Positions 1-8,447 of a stretch of 64,000 bases of DNA are shown one piece after another; the first letter of the stretch is position 1, and each line of letters starts with the position of its first letter. The notes under the pieces were generated by a model. The model had not been told where the DNA came from. It searched no databases and saw nothing but the letters and a program-made list of their open reading frames with translations. Source of the DNA: Lachnospiraceae bacterium. Its GTDB lineage: Bacteria; Bacillota; Clostridia; Lachnospirales; Lachnospiraceae. Made by a program: the position numbers and the translations under genes. Location of the stretch: contig BLMD01000137.1 in the NCBI GenBank assembly GCA_011959925.1, forward strand, positions 1-64,000, in the 5' to 3' direction.

Positions 1-16
1 GGCCGTCCGCCGCGTT

Positions 17-97
17 CTATTTTGTCGGCAGCATAATGGAAAATTCCGAACCCTTTCCCATCTCCGAAACCACTTTGATATAGCCGTCCTGCCGCGT
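17..97 (-). pseudogene. 3' fragment of a sensor histidine kinase gene
   Basis: The last 25 codons read RQDGYIKVVSEMGKGSEFSI and end MLPTK-stop. They match the C-terminus of the intact kinase at 4461-5492 (GGYIRVVSEPGRGSEFSI) apart from a few substitutions. At DNA level bases 3-99 align with 4447-4543 almost throughout. No kinase catalytic domain precedes it: upstream codons are unrelated. It is a duplicated gene tail, probably left by the rearrangement that placed the ABC/LytTR module here. Confidence 0.7.
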
Positions 98-330
98 CAC
101 ATTTAACATCCGGCAGTAGAAAGAAATCTTTCCTTTGATAACGCCGCCCTCAGTTATTAAGGCAGTAAACATCATTCTCTGCCCCTTGCAGCTTTCATCC
201 ATGCATACAAGGTATTTTCAGGGATTCCTAATTCAGCATGTATAAGGTGTCAACTAAAATGATACAACATCATCTGTATTATCCTGGTATTTTTACATCA
301 CCGACCTAAAATTACCCCGTCTAAATTGCA

Positions 331-1071
331 TCAGTCTTTTTCATATCCATTTCTTCGATAAAGTACTAAAAATACAAGAATGCTAATGATTAACTCTCCG
401 ATAAGCACTGCGATGTCCATAGGTTTTAACGTATATGACATTCCCTCTGCAAATCCACTTGCCATCTCTGTCAACACTCCAGTAAACAAAAACCCTGAGA
501 TATAGTGCAATTTTTCGGAAAGATTTCCAAACATTGGAATCATCATCAACACGATCACCAATGGATAAGAAATCAAATTTGCATTCATCTGATTTTTGGC
601 GCAGAGGCCAACAATCATTCCCATTACACAACTAATCAGAGAGGCTGCCGCACTGACCAGTAAGAAAGCCGCGACAGATACCTGGCTCATAGAAATGCCA
701 CTAATCACCAATACCACAATATTGATGATATTCATCAACACAAATGGAAATAGAATACTTCCGATAAAATACTGCATTCCAGTGACTGATGACGTCATTA
801 AGACCCGTAACGTATGTTTCTCTTTCTCTTCTGCAATGGCAGTTCCTACCATCAGGAATCCATCCATACACAAATTAAGGGAAATTCCCAAACTCAGGAT
901 CAAAGACACCAGCATGGGCGATAAATCACCTCCCGAATTGATGCTATATAAAATTTTGACCATCCATACCATCGCCACGGTTAGAAGCGGCCCGATCATA
1001 ATCGCTGTATTGCGGCTGATACAAATCCATTTAATCTGTGCAACTGCTGTTAATTTATTGATATTATCCAT
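331..1071 (-). CDS. ABC-2 type transporter permease
   Basis: A 246-residue membrane protein with about six hydrophobic segments (roughly 20-45, 50-75, 100-125, 132-158, 165-185 and 215-240). The cytoplasmic stretch AIAEEKEKHTLRVLMTSS after the second segment is the usual coupling-helix region of ABC-2 permeases. It lies 13 bp downstream of an ABC ATPase gene on the same strand, and together they form a two-gene exporter. A LytTR two-component system lies just upstream, as in the Bacillus NatK/NatR-NatAB arrangement, so regulated export is likely. The substrate (ion, antibiotic or peptide) cannot be read from the sequence. Confidence 0.8.
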   Translation of the reverse strand: MDNINKLTAVAQIKWICISRNTAIMIGPLLTVAMVWMVKILYSINSGGDLSPMLVSLILSLGISLNLCMDGFLMVGTAIAEEKEKHTLRVLMTSSVTGMQYFIGSILFPFVLMNIINIVVLVISGISMSQVSVAAFLLVSAAASLISCVMGMIVGLCAKNQMNANLISYPLVIVLMMIPMFGNLSEKLHYISGFLFTGVLTEMASGFAEGMSYTLKPMDIAVLIGELIISILVFLVLYRRNGYEKD

Positions 1072-1084
1072 ATTAAAACTCCTC

Positions 1085-1951
1085 TCACATACTGGCTAAT
1101 CCAAGGGATGCTCCTGTTACTTGTAAAAATACATGTTCCAATGTTGGCTCACAAGAATGAATACACTGTATTTCATCTCTCTGCATCCATTCTGAAATTT
1201 TTGCAATATTTTGAGGATTTTGCTCTAAGACGACTTCTTCCTGATTATTCAAAAGCAGATGATATTTTTTATTTTGATTATATTTCAGGCAAAGTTCTTT
1301 GGGCGAGCCGCACTCGACAATTTTCCCCTGATACAAAAGTGCAACTCTATCACAAAGTTTTGTGGCTTCTTCCATATTATGTGTAGTCAAAAAAATTGAC
1401 ATACCTTCTTCTTTCAGTCCCAATAACATTTTATGAATAGATACCGCAGTCGATGGATCTAATCCGCTTGTCGGCTCATCAAGAAATAAAATTCTTGGCT
1501 TATGAAGCACTGCCCTGGCCAAAACAAGTCTTTGCGTCTGCCCTCTGGAAAGTTTACCTGCCGGCTTTTTACGATGTTCATACAATTCCACCTGATGTAA
1601 GACTTCCTCCACTCTTACACTGGGAACTCGCCATATTTTTGCAAACATACTTAAATTCTGCCATACTGTCATTTTCTCATAAATTCCGCTTTGATCAGAA
1701 ACCACGCCAATTTTTTCATAAATTGATTCATCAATATTAACCGTATCTGTATCAAGAATTTTCGCCTCTCCAGATGTTTGCCTTAACTGTCCTGTGATTA
1801 TTTTAATCGTGGTAGTTTTTCCAGCGCCCGACGGCCCTAAAAATCCAAGAATTTCGCCTTTATGAAGCGTAATATTGATATCCTTAAGCGCCAATTCCGT
1901 CTTATAGCGCTTAGAAATATGTGATAAATCCAGCAATACATTTTGTTCCAT
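1085..1951 (-). CDS. ABC transporter ATP-binding protein
   Basis: A 288-residue ATPase. Walker A is GPSGAGKTTTIK (about 40-50), the signature is LSRGQTQRL, Walker B is ILFLDEPTSGLDP, and the switch histidine is in TTHNMEE. The C-terminal 60 residues form the accessory domain typical of drug/Na+ exporter ATPases (CcmA/NatA class). The ATG follows a GAGGG site. It should energise the ABC-2 permease encoded 13 bp downstream. The LytTR-type operator about 110 bp upstream suggests control by the adjacent two-component system. Confidence 0.85.
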   Translation of the reverse strand: MEQNVLLDLSHISKRYKTELALKDINITLHKGEILGFLGPSGAGKTTTIKIITGQLRQTSGEAKILDTDTVNIDESIYEKIGVVSDQSGIYEKMTVWQNLSMFAKIWRVPSVRVEEVLHQVELYEHRKKPAGKLSRGQTQRLVLARAVLHKPRILFLDEPTSGLDPSTAVSIHKMLLGLKEEGMSIFLTTHNMEEATKLCDRVALLYQGKIVECGSPKELCLKYNQNKKYHLLLNNQEEVVLEQNPQNIAKISEWMQRDEIQCIHSCEPTLEHVFLQVTGASLGLASM

Positions 1952-2060
1952 AACATAACCCTCTTTCTAAATATTTTCTTTATAATTGCCCTGTTTTTCT
2001 ATCGCAGAGTAATTATGATGGAAGTATCGTATCATGTTTTATCACCTTTATGCTGAGTTC

Positions 2061-2089
2061 TGCCTGAATGATATACTATATTGCCTGAA
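2061..2089 (-). promoter_or_regulatory. Candidate LytTR response-regulator operator
   Basis: Two identical 8-bp direct repeats, TTCAGGCA on the minus strand (2082-2089 and 2061-2068), are spaced 21 bp start to start. That is two helical turns, the geometry used by AgrA/LytTR dimers. The site lies upstream of the ABC operon and next to the LytTR regulator gene. Binding is inferred. Confidence 0.55.
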
Positions 2090-2111
2090 ATGGCTTGTTA
2101 AACGCTGTCAT

Positions 2112-2846
2112 CTAAATTCTACTCAACAACTCCCCCTTCATATTTTTAGAAAACAGACATTTTTCTCCGTTATCCATAAGAATTTCCCGATGCTTTAAAT
2201 CTAACTCCTGAATCTTATTTACATTGACCAGATATGACCTGTGAACCCTTAAAAAATGCTCCCTAAACTGCTCTTGCAACTCCTGCATGCTGCCAATAAA
2301 ATCAATACAGTCATTCTTCGCATGAAGTTCTATTCTGTGTGTACGGACACTTGTCTCAAAGAACATAATTTCATCCACTGGAACATGTCTTACAATATCC
2401 AACACCTTTACTGTAAAGTATTCCTTTTGCTCTCCCTGCTCCTTACACATCCGCTCAGTAATGATCGCAAGGTTTTTGTGCATTCCAGTCAGCATTTTTT
2501 CAGAATTGCCCTTTACTATATAATCCAGCGCTTCCAGGTGATAACGAAATGTCTCAAATGCCAGATCTGGAAAGGAAGTCACATAGATAAGAAAACCTCT
2601 GGTATCAAACTTTCGAATCTGTTGTCCCAGCATAAATCCATCCATCGGCTCATCCTTAAGCTCCACATCCAGAAAATAAATTCCTCTCTTTGGATCCGCT
2701 GCCACCGCTTCAATAATTTCCTGGGGATGCCTGCTGCACAGAGCAATCTGCATATCATAACCTTCCATCATAATTTGTTTTTCTAAAAACTTTTTCTGTG
2801 CAGCGAGTATCATCGCATCATCTTCACAAATATAAATTGGAAGCAT
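2112..2846 (-). CDS. LytTR-family response regulator (AgrA-like)
   Basis: A 244-residue regulator. The receiver domain (1-120) has the acidic pair ED at 8-9 and the phospho-acceptor Asp60 in IYFLDVEL. The LytTR DNA-binding domain follows at about 145-244, with the typical FLRVHRSYLVNVNKI segment. It is encoded 29 bp downstream of its GHKL-type kinase. The likely target is the direct-repeat site at 2061-2089, which would control the ABC exporter. No agrB or agrD gene was found nearby, so the signal is probably not a canonical Agr thiolactone made locally. Confidence 0.88.
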   Translation of the reverse strand: MLPIYICEDDAMILAAQKKFLEKQIMMEGYDMQIALCSRHPQEIIEAVAADPKRGIYFLDVELKDEPMDGFMLGQQIRKFDTRGFLIYVTSFPDLAFETFRYHLEALDYIVKGNSEKMLTGMHKNLAIITERMCKEQGEQKEYFTVKVLDIVRHVPVDEIMFFETSVRTHRIELHAKNDCIDFIGSMQELQEQFREHFLRVHRSYLVNVNKIQELDLKHREILMDNGEKCLFSKNMKGELLSRI

Positions 2847-2875
2847 ATTTTTTCCTCCACAATTTTTAACATTTC

Positions 2876-4252
2876 TTATTCCTGTATCTTTAATTCCTGA
2901 ATAAAATAGCCATCCCTGATTGTTGTTAGAGAAAAGACATTTTCATAATGTTCTAAAATACTTTTATAACTTGCAAGGCCAATTCCTCTGTCCGCCCCTC
3001 GGGTAGAATAACCTTGCTGCCAGATCTTGTGAAAATCAATGTTTGAATACAATGGATTTCTTACTTGAAATGTTGTGCATTCTTCCTGGCTGCTAATCAT
3101 AATATGTATCTGCGGTTTTGGCTTCTTATCTTTTTTTCCTTGTACTTCATCTATAGCATTGTCAATCAGTATACCCAGGCATCTGCACAAGTCAGTCGTT
3201 CTCAGACGCGTTCTATCAAATGGACGCAATACTTCCAGTTCACAGGAAATCTGCTCCTGCTGCATTTTTTCCATTTTCCCCAACAGCAGCCCTTTTACCT
3301 CAAGCATATGAATATTTCCAAGCTGTGTCAATCTGCGTATCTGTTCCCCTACCTGATAATCAAAATCACTTGTCATATCCTGGATAAAATTCTGCACTGC
3401 TTCCATATTTCCCTCTTTTGCCTGAAGGTACATGCCAGACATCATATTTTTATAATCATGACGGAATCTTCGCATTTCACTCTGCAGTTTTTCTAAACTC
3501 TCAATATAAGCATTTTGCTGCTGCATACTAATCTGCTGAGTCTGAATTTGCTTCTTTTGCATTTCCTGACGCCCTGCATAACCGAAAATAATAAAAACAA
3601 TCAGTAGATATAACAGAGAAACGACTGCATTATCGTTACCAACTCGTTCTCCTATTTGCACCATATAATAAAGTATTTCAGACAAAATTGGGTATAAACT
3701 GATAAAAATAATACTTATCTTTTTCGATTCTTTCCGTTCAATCCACAGTCGGAACATTTTCCCAACTCCAGTTTTATATAGAAGCAGCACCCAGATAATC
3801 TCTATGATTGGTGTTAATACATACAGAAAAAAATAATATATTAACCGTTCTCCCAAAATATCCAAATGAAAAGTCATATTAGGTGAAAAAAAAACTCCTA
3901 TATGTACTGCAAAAGATTCCAACATTTCTAAAAAAACAGCCGAAATCCAACAAGTCAGCAGATGTTCCCGATAGAGAAAATATAAATATGACATTGCTCC
4001 TGTCATTCCCATATAGGTAAACAAGATTTGTCCTGCATTATACCTCCATCTAAAGATACCTACTTTATAAAAAACTGTCCCTATCAATGCCCAGACACTG
4101 ATAAATAATATCGTACAAGCAATTATTTTCACTTTGCGCTCTCTTATTTGATATGGTTTTCGCCCCAAAAGCAACATAGAGATCCAGAGCATAAATAGCG
4201 CGCTTATTGTCAAGCCAAAGGTATTACTGCAGAAAAGCTCCCAAAAACTCAT
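2876..4252 (-). CDS. GHKL sensor histidine kinase (AgrC-like)
   Basis: A 458-residue kinase. The N-terminal 215 residues contain six to seven hydrophobic helices (peptide-sensor type). A short coiled coil leads to the H-box MRRFRHDYKNMMSGM. The N-box is LGILIDNAIDEV and the G-box is RGIGLASYKSIL, as in AgrC, FsrC and NatK. The ATG follows an AGAGG site. It probably phosphorylates the LytTR regulator encoded immediately downstream. The ligand is unknown. Confidence 0.85.
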   Translation of the reverse strand: MSFWELFCSNTFGLTISALFMLWISMLLLGRKPYQIRERKVKIIACTILFISVWALIGTVFYKVGIFRWRYNAGQILFTYMGMTGAMSYLYFLYREHLLTCWISAVFLEMLESFAVHIGVFFSPNMTFHLDILGERLIYYFFLYVLTPIIEIIWVLLLYKTGVGKMFRLWIERKESKKISIIFISLYPILSEILYYMVQIGERVGNDNAVVSLLYLLIVFIIFGYAGRQEMQKKQIQTQQISMQQQNAYIESLEKLQSEMRRFRHDYKNMMSGMYLQAKEGNMEAVQNFIQDMTSDFDYQVGEQIRRLTQLGNIHMLEVKGLLLGKMEKMQQEQISCELEVLRPFDRTRLRTTDLCRCLGILIDNAIDEVQGKKDKKPKPQIHIMISSQEECTTFQVRNPLYSNIDFHKIWQQGYSTRGADRGIGLASYKSILEHYENVFSLTTIRDGYFIQELKIQE

Positions 4253-4312
4253 AATCCTCTTTTACCTCCTACAACTTCTCACAATCCTGGCGATCCAGGA
4301 TTTGCATTTCTC

Positions 4313-4357
4313 TTACTGCTGATACAAGTCCACCACACAAAACGGATTTCCATTCAT
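4313..4357 (-). CDS. Possible 14-residue peptide upstream of the AgrC-like kinase
   Basis: An ATG preceded by AGAAGG with 6-nt spacing opens a 14-codon frame, MNGNPFCVVDLYQQ, about 60 bp upstream of the kinase gene on the same strand. The frame is open further upstream, to a TTG at 4417 (34 residues, acidic N-terminal part). It could be a leader or signal peptide, the tail of a decayed gene from the mobile DNA, or chance. No match is claimed. Confidence 0.2.
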   Translation of the reverse strand: MNGNPFCVVDLYQQ

Positions 4358-4460
4358 CAAAATCCTTCTTTCTGGCACTGAATCCTCAGTTCCTTCCTCC
4401 TCGCTCGGACATTTCAAAAAAATTTACGGCGGGCAGCCGAGAATAACCGTCCGCCGCGTT

Positions 4461-5492
4461 CTATTTTGCAGGCAGCATAATGGAAAATTCCGAACCCCTG
4501 CCCGGCTCCGAAACCACTCTGATATAGCCGCCCTGCCGCGTTACGATCTCGCGGGCCAGATACAGGCCAATGCCCACGCCCTGCTGTTCGTGTACTTCTT
4601 CCTCACGATAGAAGCGCCGGAAGATGGCGGCCTGATTGCTTTCGGAAATGCCCTTGCCGGTGTCGGCCACTTTAATCTCCACATACATTTCCCACAGCAC
4701 CACCGACACAGCGATTTTCCCGCCTGCCGTGGTGTACTTCACCGCATTGTCCAGCAGATTAAAAAGGGCTTCGGATGTCCATTTGCTGTCATGGGAAACG
4801 ACCAAATCCTCCGGGCAGTCCACGGACACGGCAATTTCCTTTTTCTCCGCTGCATACACAATCCCACTCATGGTCTGCGCCACGGTATCAAAGAGGCGGC
4901 TCGGTTTCTTATCCAACTGGATCACGCCTGTTTCCAGCCGGGAGGTTTTCACAAGGGCTTGAAAGAGAAAATCCAGCTTATCCGTCTGGCTGCGGATTCC
5001 CCGGATAAAGTCGGTGCGCTCCGCCTCGGTCATGGGCTTTTCCAGCAGGGTGTCCGTCGCCATTTTCAGATTGCTTACCGGCGTTTTCACCTGATGGGAA
5101 ATATCTGATACAAGGGTCTGCAGCTCCTGCCGTTCCTTGTCCACAAGACGGCGGTTCTCCTCCATGATCTGATAAAGCCTTGCCAGACGGTGTCCGATTC
5201 TGGCAAGCTGGGTTTCACTGTCCTCCGGACGTTTTGGCGCTTCGTTCCCGGCAATCATGTGGTCTAAGGTCTGGCACAGGTCAGCGGTAAACTGTGACAG
5301 CCGCTTTCCAAAGGCCTGCGTCAGTACAAAAATCCCCACAAGGGCGCACAGTAGCAGCGCCCCGCCCGTCAGCAGCACCGCCGTCTGTTTTGTCACAAAA
5401 AACAGGGCTATGGCAATCCCGGACATAGAGAGGACAAGTCCCAGTGCCACCCGGCCAAACAGCCGCTTTACCGAGAGGTTTTGAACCTTCAT
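4461..5492 (-). CDS. Sensor histidine kinase (HisKA/HATPase)
   Basis: A 343-residue kinase. Two membrane helices (about 10-55) with a very short external loop are followed by a HAMP-like linker, the H-box DISHQVKTPVSNLKM, N-box NLLDNAVKYT, and G-boxes ADTGKGI and GVGIGLYLAREI. I take the ATG at 5492, because it overlaps the regulator's TGA (ATGA) and follows GAGGCAAA; an upstream in-frame ATG has no site. It forms an operon with the OmpR regulator. This high-GC pair resembles those carried by conjugative elements. Its 3' end is duplicated at bases 3-99. Confidence 0.85.
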   Translation of the reverse strand: MKVQNLSVKRLFGRVALGLVLSMSGIAIALFFVTKQTAVLLTGGALLLCALVGIFVLTQAFGKRLSQFTADLCQTLDHMIAGNEAPKRPEDSETQLARIGHRLARLYQIMEENRRLVDKERQELQTLVSDISHQVKTPVSNLKMATDTLLEKPMTEAERTDFIRGIRSQTDKLDFLFQALVKTSRLETGVIQLDKKPSRLFDTVAQTMSGIVYAAEKKEIAVSVDCPEDLVVSHDSKWTSEALFNLLDNAVKYTTAGGKIAVSVVLWEMYVEIKVADTGKGISESNQAAIFRRFYREEEVHEQQGVGIGLYLAREIVTRQGGYIRVVSEPGRGSEFSIMLPAK

Positions 5493-6181
5493 TTTGCCTC
5501 GCCTCCCGTCCATTGATAGCCCATGCCGTAAACGGTCTTGATGTAGGGCGAATCTCCGTCGGATTCGATCTTGCTGCGAATCCGGCTGATGGAGGTTGTC
5601 AGGGTGTGTTCATCCACAAACTTCTCGTCTATATCCCACAGCTTTTCCAAAAGCTGCCCACGGGTCAGCACTTGCCGGGGATTTTTGCGGAACAGATTCA
5701 ACATTTTGTATTCCATCGGGGATAGGGTCAGGGGCTTGCCGTTTAGGGAAGCCGCCTGCTCCGAGAAGTCCAGAAACAGCCGCCCGTCGTCGTAAATGTC
5801 CTTGGCCGGTTTGTGATGTTCCAGCATGGCGAACATGGCTTTGATTTTCCGCTGCAAGGCCCCGATCACAAAGGGCTTTGTGATGTAGTCCACCGCACCT
5901 GCCTCATAGCCCCGTATCTGGTCGCTCTCCTGATCGTTGGCGGTCAGGAAGATTACAATGGTGTCCGGGTTCTGGGGCTTTATCAGCCTGCACAGTTCAA
6001 AACCGTTCCCGTCTGGCAGGTTGATGTCCAGCAGCACTAAATCAAATTCCCGCTGGCGGATGGCGTCGGCTGCGGTTCTGGCATTTAGGGCAGAAGTCAC
6101 GCCGTACCCGTCTGCGGTCAGATTATAGGCTAACATCTTATTCAAAAAACTGTCGTCCTCGACAATTAAAATCTGCTTCAT
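5489..6181 (-). CDS. OmpR/PhoB-family response regulator
   Basis: A 230-residue regulator. The receiver domain has acidic residues EDD at 8-10 and phospho-acceptor Asp52 (LVLLDINLPDGNG). The C-terminal winged helix (about 130-228) has LSPMEYKMLNLFRKNPRQV and the recognition-helix region TTSISRIRSKIE. I chose the ATG at 6181, preceded by GGAAGTGAGGAT, over an in-frame ATG 14 codons upstream. It is translationally coupled to the kinase. No FtsX-type transporter follows, although such pairs usually sit next to one; the AgrC/ABC module occupies that position. Confidence 0.87.
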   Translation of the reverse strand: MKQILIVEDDSFLNKMLAYNLTADGYGVTSALNARTAADAIRQREFDLVLLDINLPDGNGFELCRLIKPQNPDTIVIFLTANDQESDQIRGYEAGAVDYITKPFVIGALQRKIKAMFAMLEHHKPAKDIYDDGRLFLDFSEQAASLNGKPLTLSPMEYKMLNLFRKNPRQVLTRGQLLEKLWDIDEKFVDEHTLTTSISRIRSKIESDGDSPYIKTVYGMGYQWTGGEAK

Positions 6182-6280
6182 ATCCTCACTTCCTTTGCTT
6201 TTTGCAGATAGTATAACAGGCAAATGTCCGCGAAATATTACAGAGGAGGGATTTTTTCAAAATAATATCCACCTATCTCT

Positions 6281-6309
6281 ATTATAATTTGATTTGGTTC
6301 ATGATACAA
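6281..6309 (-). promoter_or_regulatory. Promoter of the OmpR/kinase operon
   Basis: On the minus strand a -35 TTGTAT (6304-6309) and a -10 TATAAT (6281-6286) are separated by exactly 17 bp, about 95 bp upstream of the regulator start. Confidence 0.55.
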
Positions 6310-6422
6310 GGATAGCATTTATATCTCACTAAAAAACAGCAGCCTCATACCTGTTAGTCAGCATAATAAGGTTGTTCCTTTGCGCAAATCGGCACGATAA
6401 AATATACTTGAGGTGAATGATT

Positions 6423-6539
6423 ATGCCAATTGATAATTTAACCGCTTTAGGGCAAAAAATGCGTGAAACTCTCTTGCACCATACGCAGGAAACCATGAAA
6501 GAACCAACCGAACTATCCGAGAAATTTGAAACGAATTGA
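6423..6539 (+). CDS. Small protein of 38 residues, possibly a gene remnant
   Basis: An ATG preceded by GAGGTGAATGATT opens a 38-codon frame, beginning MPIDNLTALGQKMRE and ending LSEKFETN-stop. It is hydrophilic and predicted helical. It ends just before the hairpin at 6543-6581 and the transposase remnant. It could be a real small gene or the N-terminus of a larger mobile-element protein truncated by the insertion. I do not recognise a family. Confidence 0.3.
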   Translation: MPIDNLTALGQKMRETLLHHTQETMKEPTELSEKFETN

Positions 6540-6540
6540 G

Positions 6541-7073
6541 GGGCTGTCGCTTTAACGAATAAAATTTCGTGAAGCGGCAGCTTCATTTTTGCTGTTTTTA
6601 TATGTGCTTTCAGGAAAAAGCTCCGGATTATTCTGTTATTCTATATTTTGTTACGGCTTTCTTCCAGACAAAAGTATACTTATCCGAACTGGCTTCAATT
6701 TTAGTTCCGTCTATAAAAATAGTCTCCCCTGAAATTTCTCCCATATCAAAAAGTGCATTGGACATTTCAGCAAGGATCCGCTTTGAACAGGGCGCAAAAT
6801 GAATGCTCCGGAATCGTGCAAATGTTGTATGGTCAGGAACAGGGACACCTTCTAAAAGAAACATGAAATGGATATCTCTTTTACCGTTAAGCTCCATGGA
6901 ACGGAAAGAATAGTCTTCATTCATGTAGAAGTAAAGTACAATCTTCAGAAGTGTTCTTGGGGATACTGAATTTCATCTTCCGGAATGATCGTTTCAATAT
7001 TTAATGGAAGTTTTAATTGATATCCGTCTTGGTTTAGACTATAATTTTTCTGTAAGTTAATGTGTTTGGTCAT
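6541..7073 (-). pseudogene. Degenerate IS1182-family transposase
   Basis: The frame starts at 7073 with MTKHINLQKNYSLNQDGYQL and continues LPLNIETIIPEDE, the conserved N-terminus of IS1182-type transposases. It then stops. An internal deletion and frame change lead to a second block, LLKIVLYFYMNEDYSFRSM then MFLLEGVPVPDHTTFARFR and IFIDGTKIEASSDKYTFVW, which is also typical. That block ends in a TAA at 6628. The catalytic C-terminal half is missing. An inverted repeat (6543-6559/6566-6581) lies at the 3' side and may be the element's end or its terminator. Confidence 0.75.
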
Positions 7074-7089
7074 ACATTAATTTTATACC

Positions 7090-7127
7090 AACTGCCGGAT
7101 CCTTTCGAGGTCTGGCAGTTATTTTTT
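7090..7127 (+). terminator. Rho-independent terminator
   Basis: AACTGCC (7090-7096) pairs with GGCAGTT (7114-7120), followed by ATTTTTT. It would stop rightward transcripts before the YtrA-type operon. Confidence 0.6.
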
Positions 7128-7149
7128 GCACAGAAAAGGAAGTGTATAT

Positions 7150-7293
7150 ATGCAGGTATACCCTCTAAAGATTCAGCGGCAGAACCAAAAACCTGATAAA
7201 ACCGAGGAGTTCCGGATCGATCTGTTTTTTCGAAACTTTTTTATTTTTCTCTTGACAATTCGGATCCATTATATTATTGTATTAGTATGTTAA
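7150..7293 (+). CDS. Possible 47-residue hydrophobic-tailed peptide
   Basis: An ATG with AAAGGAAGTGTATAT upstream opens 47 codons: a basic, polar N-terminal half (MQVYPLKIQRQNQKPDK) and a hydrophobic C-terminal half (NFFIFLLTIRIHYIIVLVC). The second half overlaps the promoter and operator of the next operon, so the hydrophobic reading may be an accident of AT-rich promoter DNA. I do not recognise it. Confidence 0.2.
   Translation: MQVYPLKIQRQNQKPDKTEEFRIDLFFRNFFIFLLTIRIHYIIVLVC
7252..7280 (+). promoter_or_regulatory. Promoter of the YtrA-type ABC operon
   Basis: A perfect -35 TTGACA (7252-7257) is followed after 17 bp by TATTGT (7275-7280). The start of the operon's first gene lies about 95 bp downstream. 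Confidence 0.55.
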
Positions 7294-7296
7294 TAC
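7279..7296. promoter_or_regulatory. Inverted-repeat operator for the GntR/YtrA regulator
   Basis: GTATTA (7279-7284) and TAATAC (7291-7296) form a perfect inverted repeat with a 6-bp centre, overlapping the -10 end and the transcription start. Autorepression by the YtrA-type regulator encoded downstream is the simplest reading. Confidence 0.55.
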
Positions 7297-7380
7297 AGTA
7301 GTGCAGAAATTGCAGCCCACAAGCAGCCATGCACTCTGAAACATAAGAAAAACAGACGACAGCCAGAAAGGAGTGGTGAC

Positions 7381-7752
7381 ATGCCATGGAATTTAAATTC
7401 CGACAAGCCCATTTTTATGCAGTTAATTGAAATCATACAGCATTCCATCTTATCCGGAACGTATCCGCCGGGAAGCAAGCTTCCTTCTGTACGCGACTTG
7501 GCTTCCCAGGCGGCTGTCAATCCGAATACCATGCAGAAAGCGCTTGCCGAACTGGAACGCAGCGGGCTGGTATACTCCCAGCGGACCAGCGGAAGATTTA
7601 TCACGGAGGACATTTCAATGATTGAAGAATTAAAAAACACGCTTGCCAAAACCACAATCGAACAGTTTCTGAAAAGCATGCAGCAATTGGGCTTCCAAAA
7701 AGAAGAAACCGTCGCATTGATCACTGAATTTTTGAAAGGGGAAAACTTATGA
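7381..7752 (+). CDS. GntR-family regulator, YtrA subfamily
   Basis: A 123-residue protein. The N-terminal winged helix-turn-helix (about 8-75) includes GTYPPGSKLPSVRDLASQ and NPNTMQKALAELERSGLVY, the GntR signature. Only a short helical tail follows, as in YtrA regulators, with no large ligand domain. The start follows AGAAAGGAG. Its stop overlaps the ATPase start. YtrA-type proteins repress ABC operons that respond to cell-envelope antibiotics, which fits the two genes that follow and the inverted repeat at 7279-7296. Confidence 0.88.
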   Translation: MPWNLNSDKPIFMQLIEIIQHSILSGTYPPGSKLPSVRDLASQAAVNPNTMQKALAELERSGLVYSQRTSGRFITEDISMIEELKNTLAKTTIEQFLKSMQQLGFQKEETVALITEFLKGENL

Positions 7753-8447
7753 GCGCCATTTTAGAATGTAAAAACCTAAGCAAATCCTACGGCGGGAAGA
7801 CTGCTTTAAACCGTCTCAACCTTACGGTAGACCGCGGTCATATCATCGGTCTGCTAGGTCCGAACGGAAGCGGCAAAACGACGCTGATCAAACTGATCAA
7901 CGGGCTCTTAACGCCAAGCGAAGGCGAAATTTTTATCGGAAACCATCCGGTAGGGATCGAAAGCAAAAAACTGATCTCCTATCTCCCGGACCACAGCTAT
8001 CTGGATCACAATCTGAAAGTACGGGAAATTATTTCCTATTTTAAAGACTTTTATGAGGATTTTGACGAAGACAGGGCTTACGACATGCTGGCAAAACTCG
8101 CCATTCAACCGGAGGATAAATTAAAAACCATGTCCAAAGGAACCAAAGAAAAAGTGCAGCTTATTTTGATCATGAGCCGCCGTGCAAAGCTCTATGTGCT
8201 GGACGAACCGATCGCAGGCGTAGATCCTGCTGCACGAGACTATATCTTAAATATTATTTTAAACAATTATGACGAGGATGCCACGATCCTAATTTCCACG
8301 CATTTGATCGCGGATATTGAAAATATCTTAGATCAGGTGGTCTTTATCAAAGAAGGACAGATCGTATTAAATTCTTCGGTAGAAGGGATTCGGGAAAAAC
8401 AGGGCAAATCCGTAGATTCTTTATTCCGGGAGGTATTCAAATGTTAG
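7749..8447 (+). CDS. ABC transporter ATP-binding protein (YtrB-like)
   Basis: A 232-residue ATPase with Walker A GPNGSGKTTLIK (about 37-46), Walker B KLYVLDEPIAGVDP and H-loop STHLIAD. The signature MSKGTKEKVQLIL departs from LSGGQ but is usual for this YtrB/BcrA branch. It overlaps the regulator stop by 4 bp and the permease start by 7 bp, so the three genes are one translationally coupled operon. It powers the membrane subunit encoded next. Confidence 0.87.
   Translation: MSAILECKNLSKSYGGKTALNRLNLTVDRGHIIGLLGPNGSGKTTLIKLINGLLTPSEGEIFIGNHPVGIESKKLISYLPDHSYLDHNLKVREIISYFKDFYEDFDEDRAYDMLAKLAIQPEDKLKTMSKGTKEKVQLILIMSRRAKLYVLDEPIAGVDPAARDYILNIILNNYDEDATILISTHLIADIENILDQVVFIKEGQIVLNSSVEGIREKQGKSVDSLFREVFKC

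Noticed and set aside
6329..6586. Leftward 85-codon frame
   Set aside because: It runs across the hairpin at 6543-6581 and opposite the small rightward gene; composition is unlike protein and no ribosome site is present.
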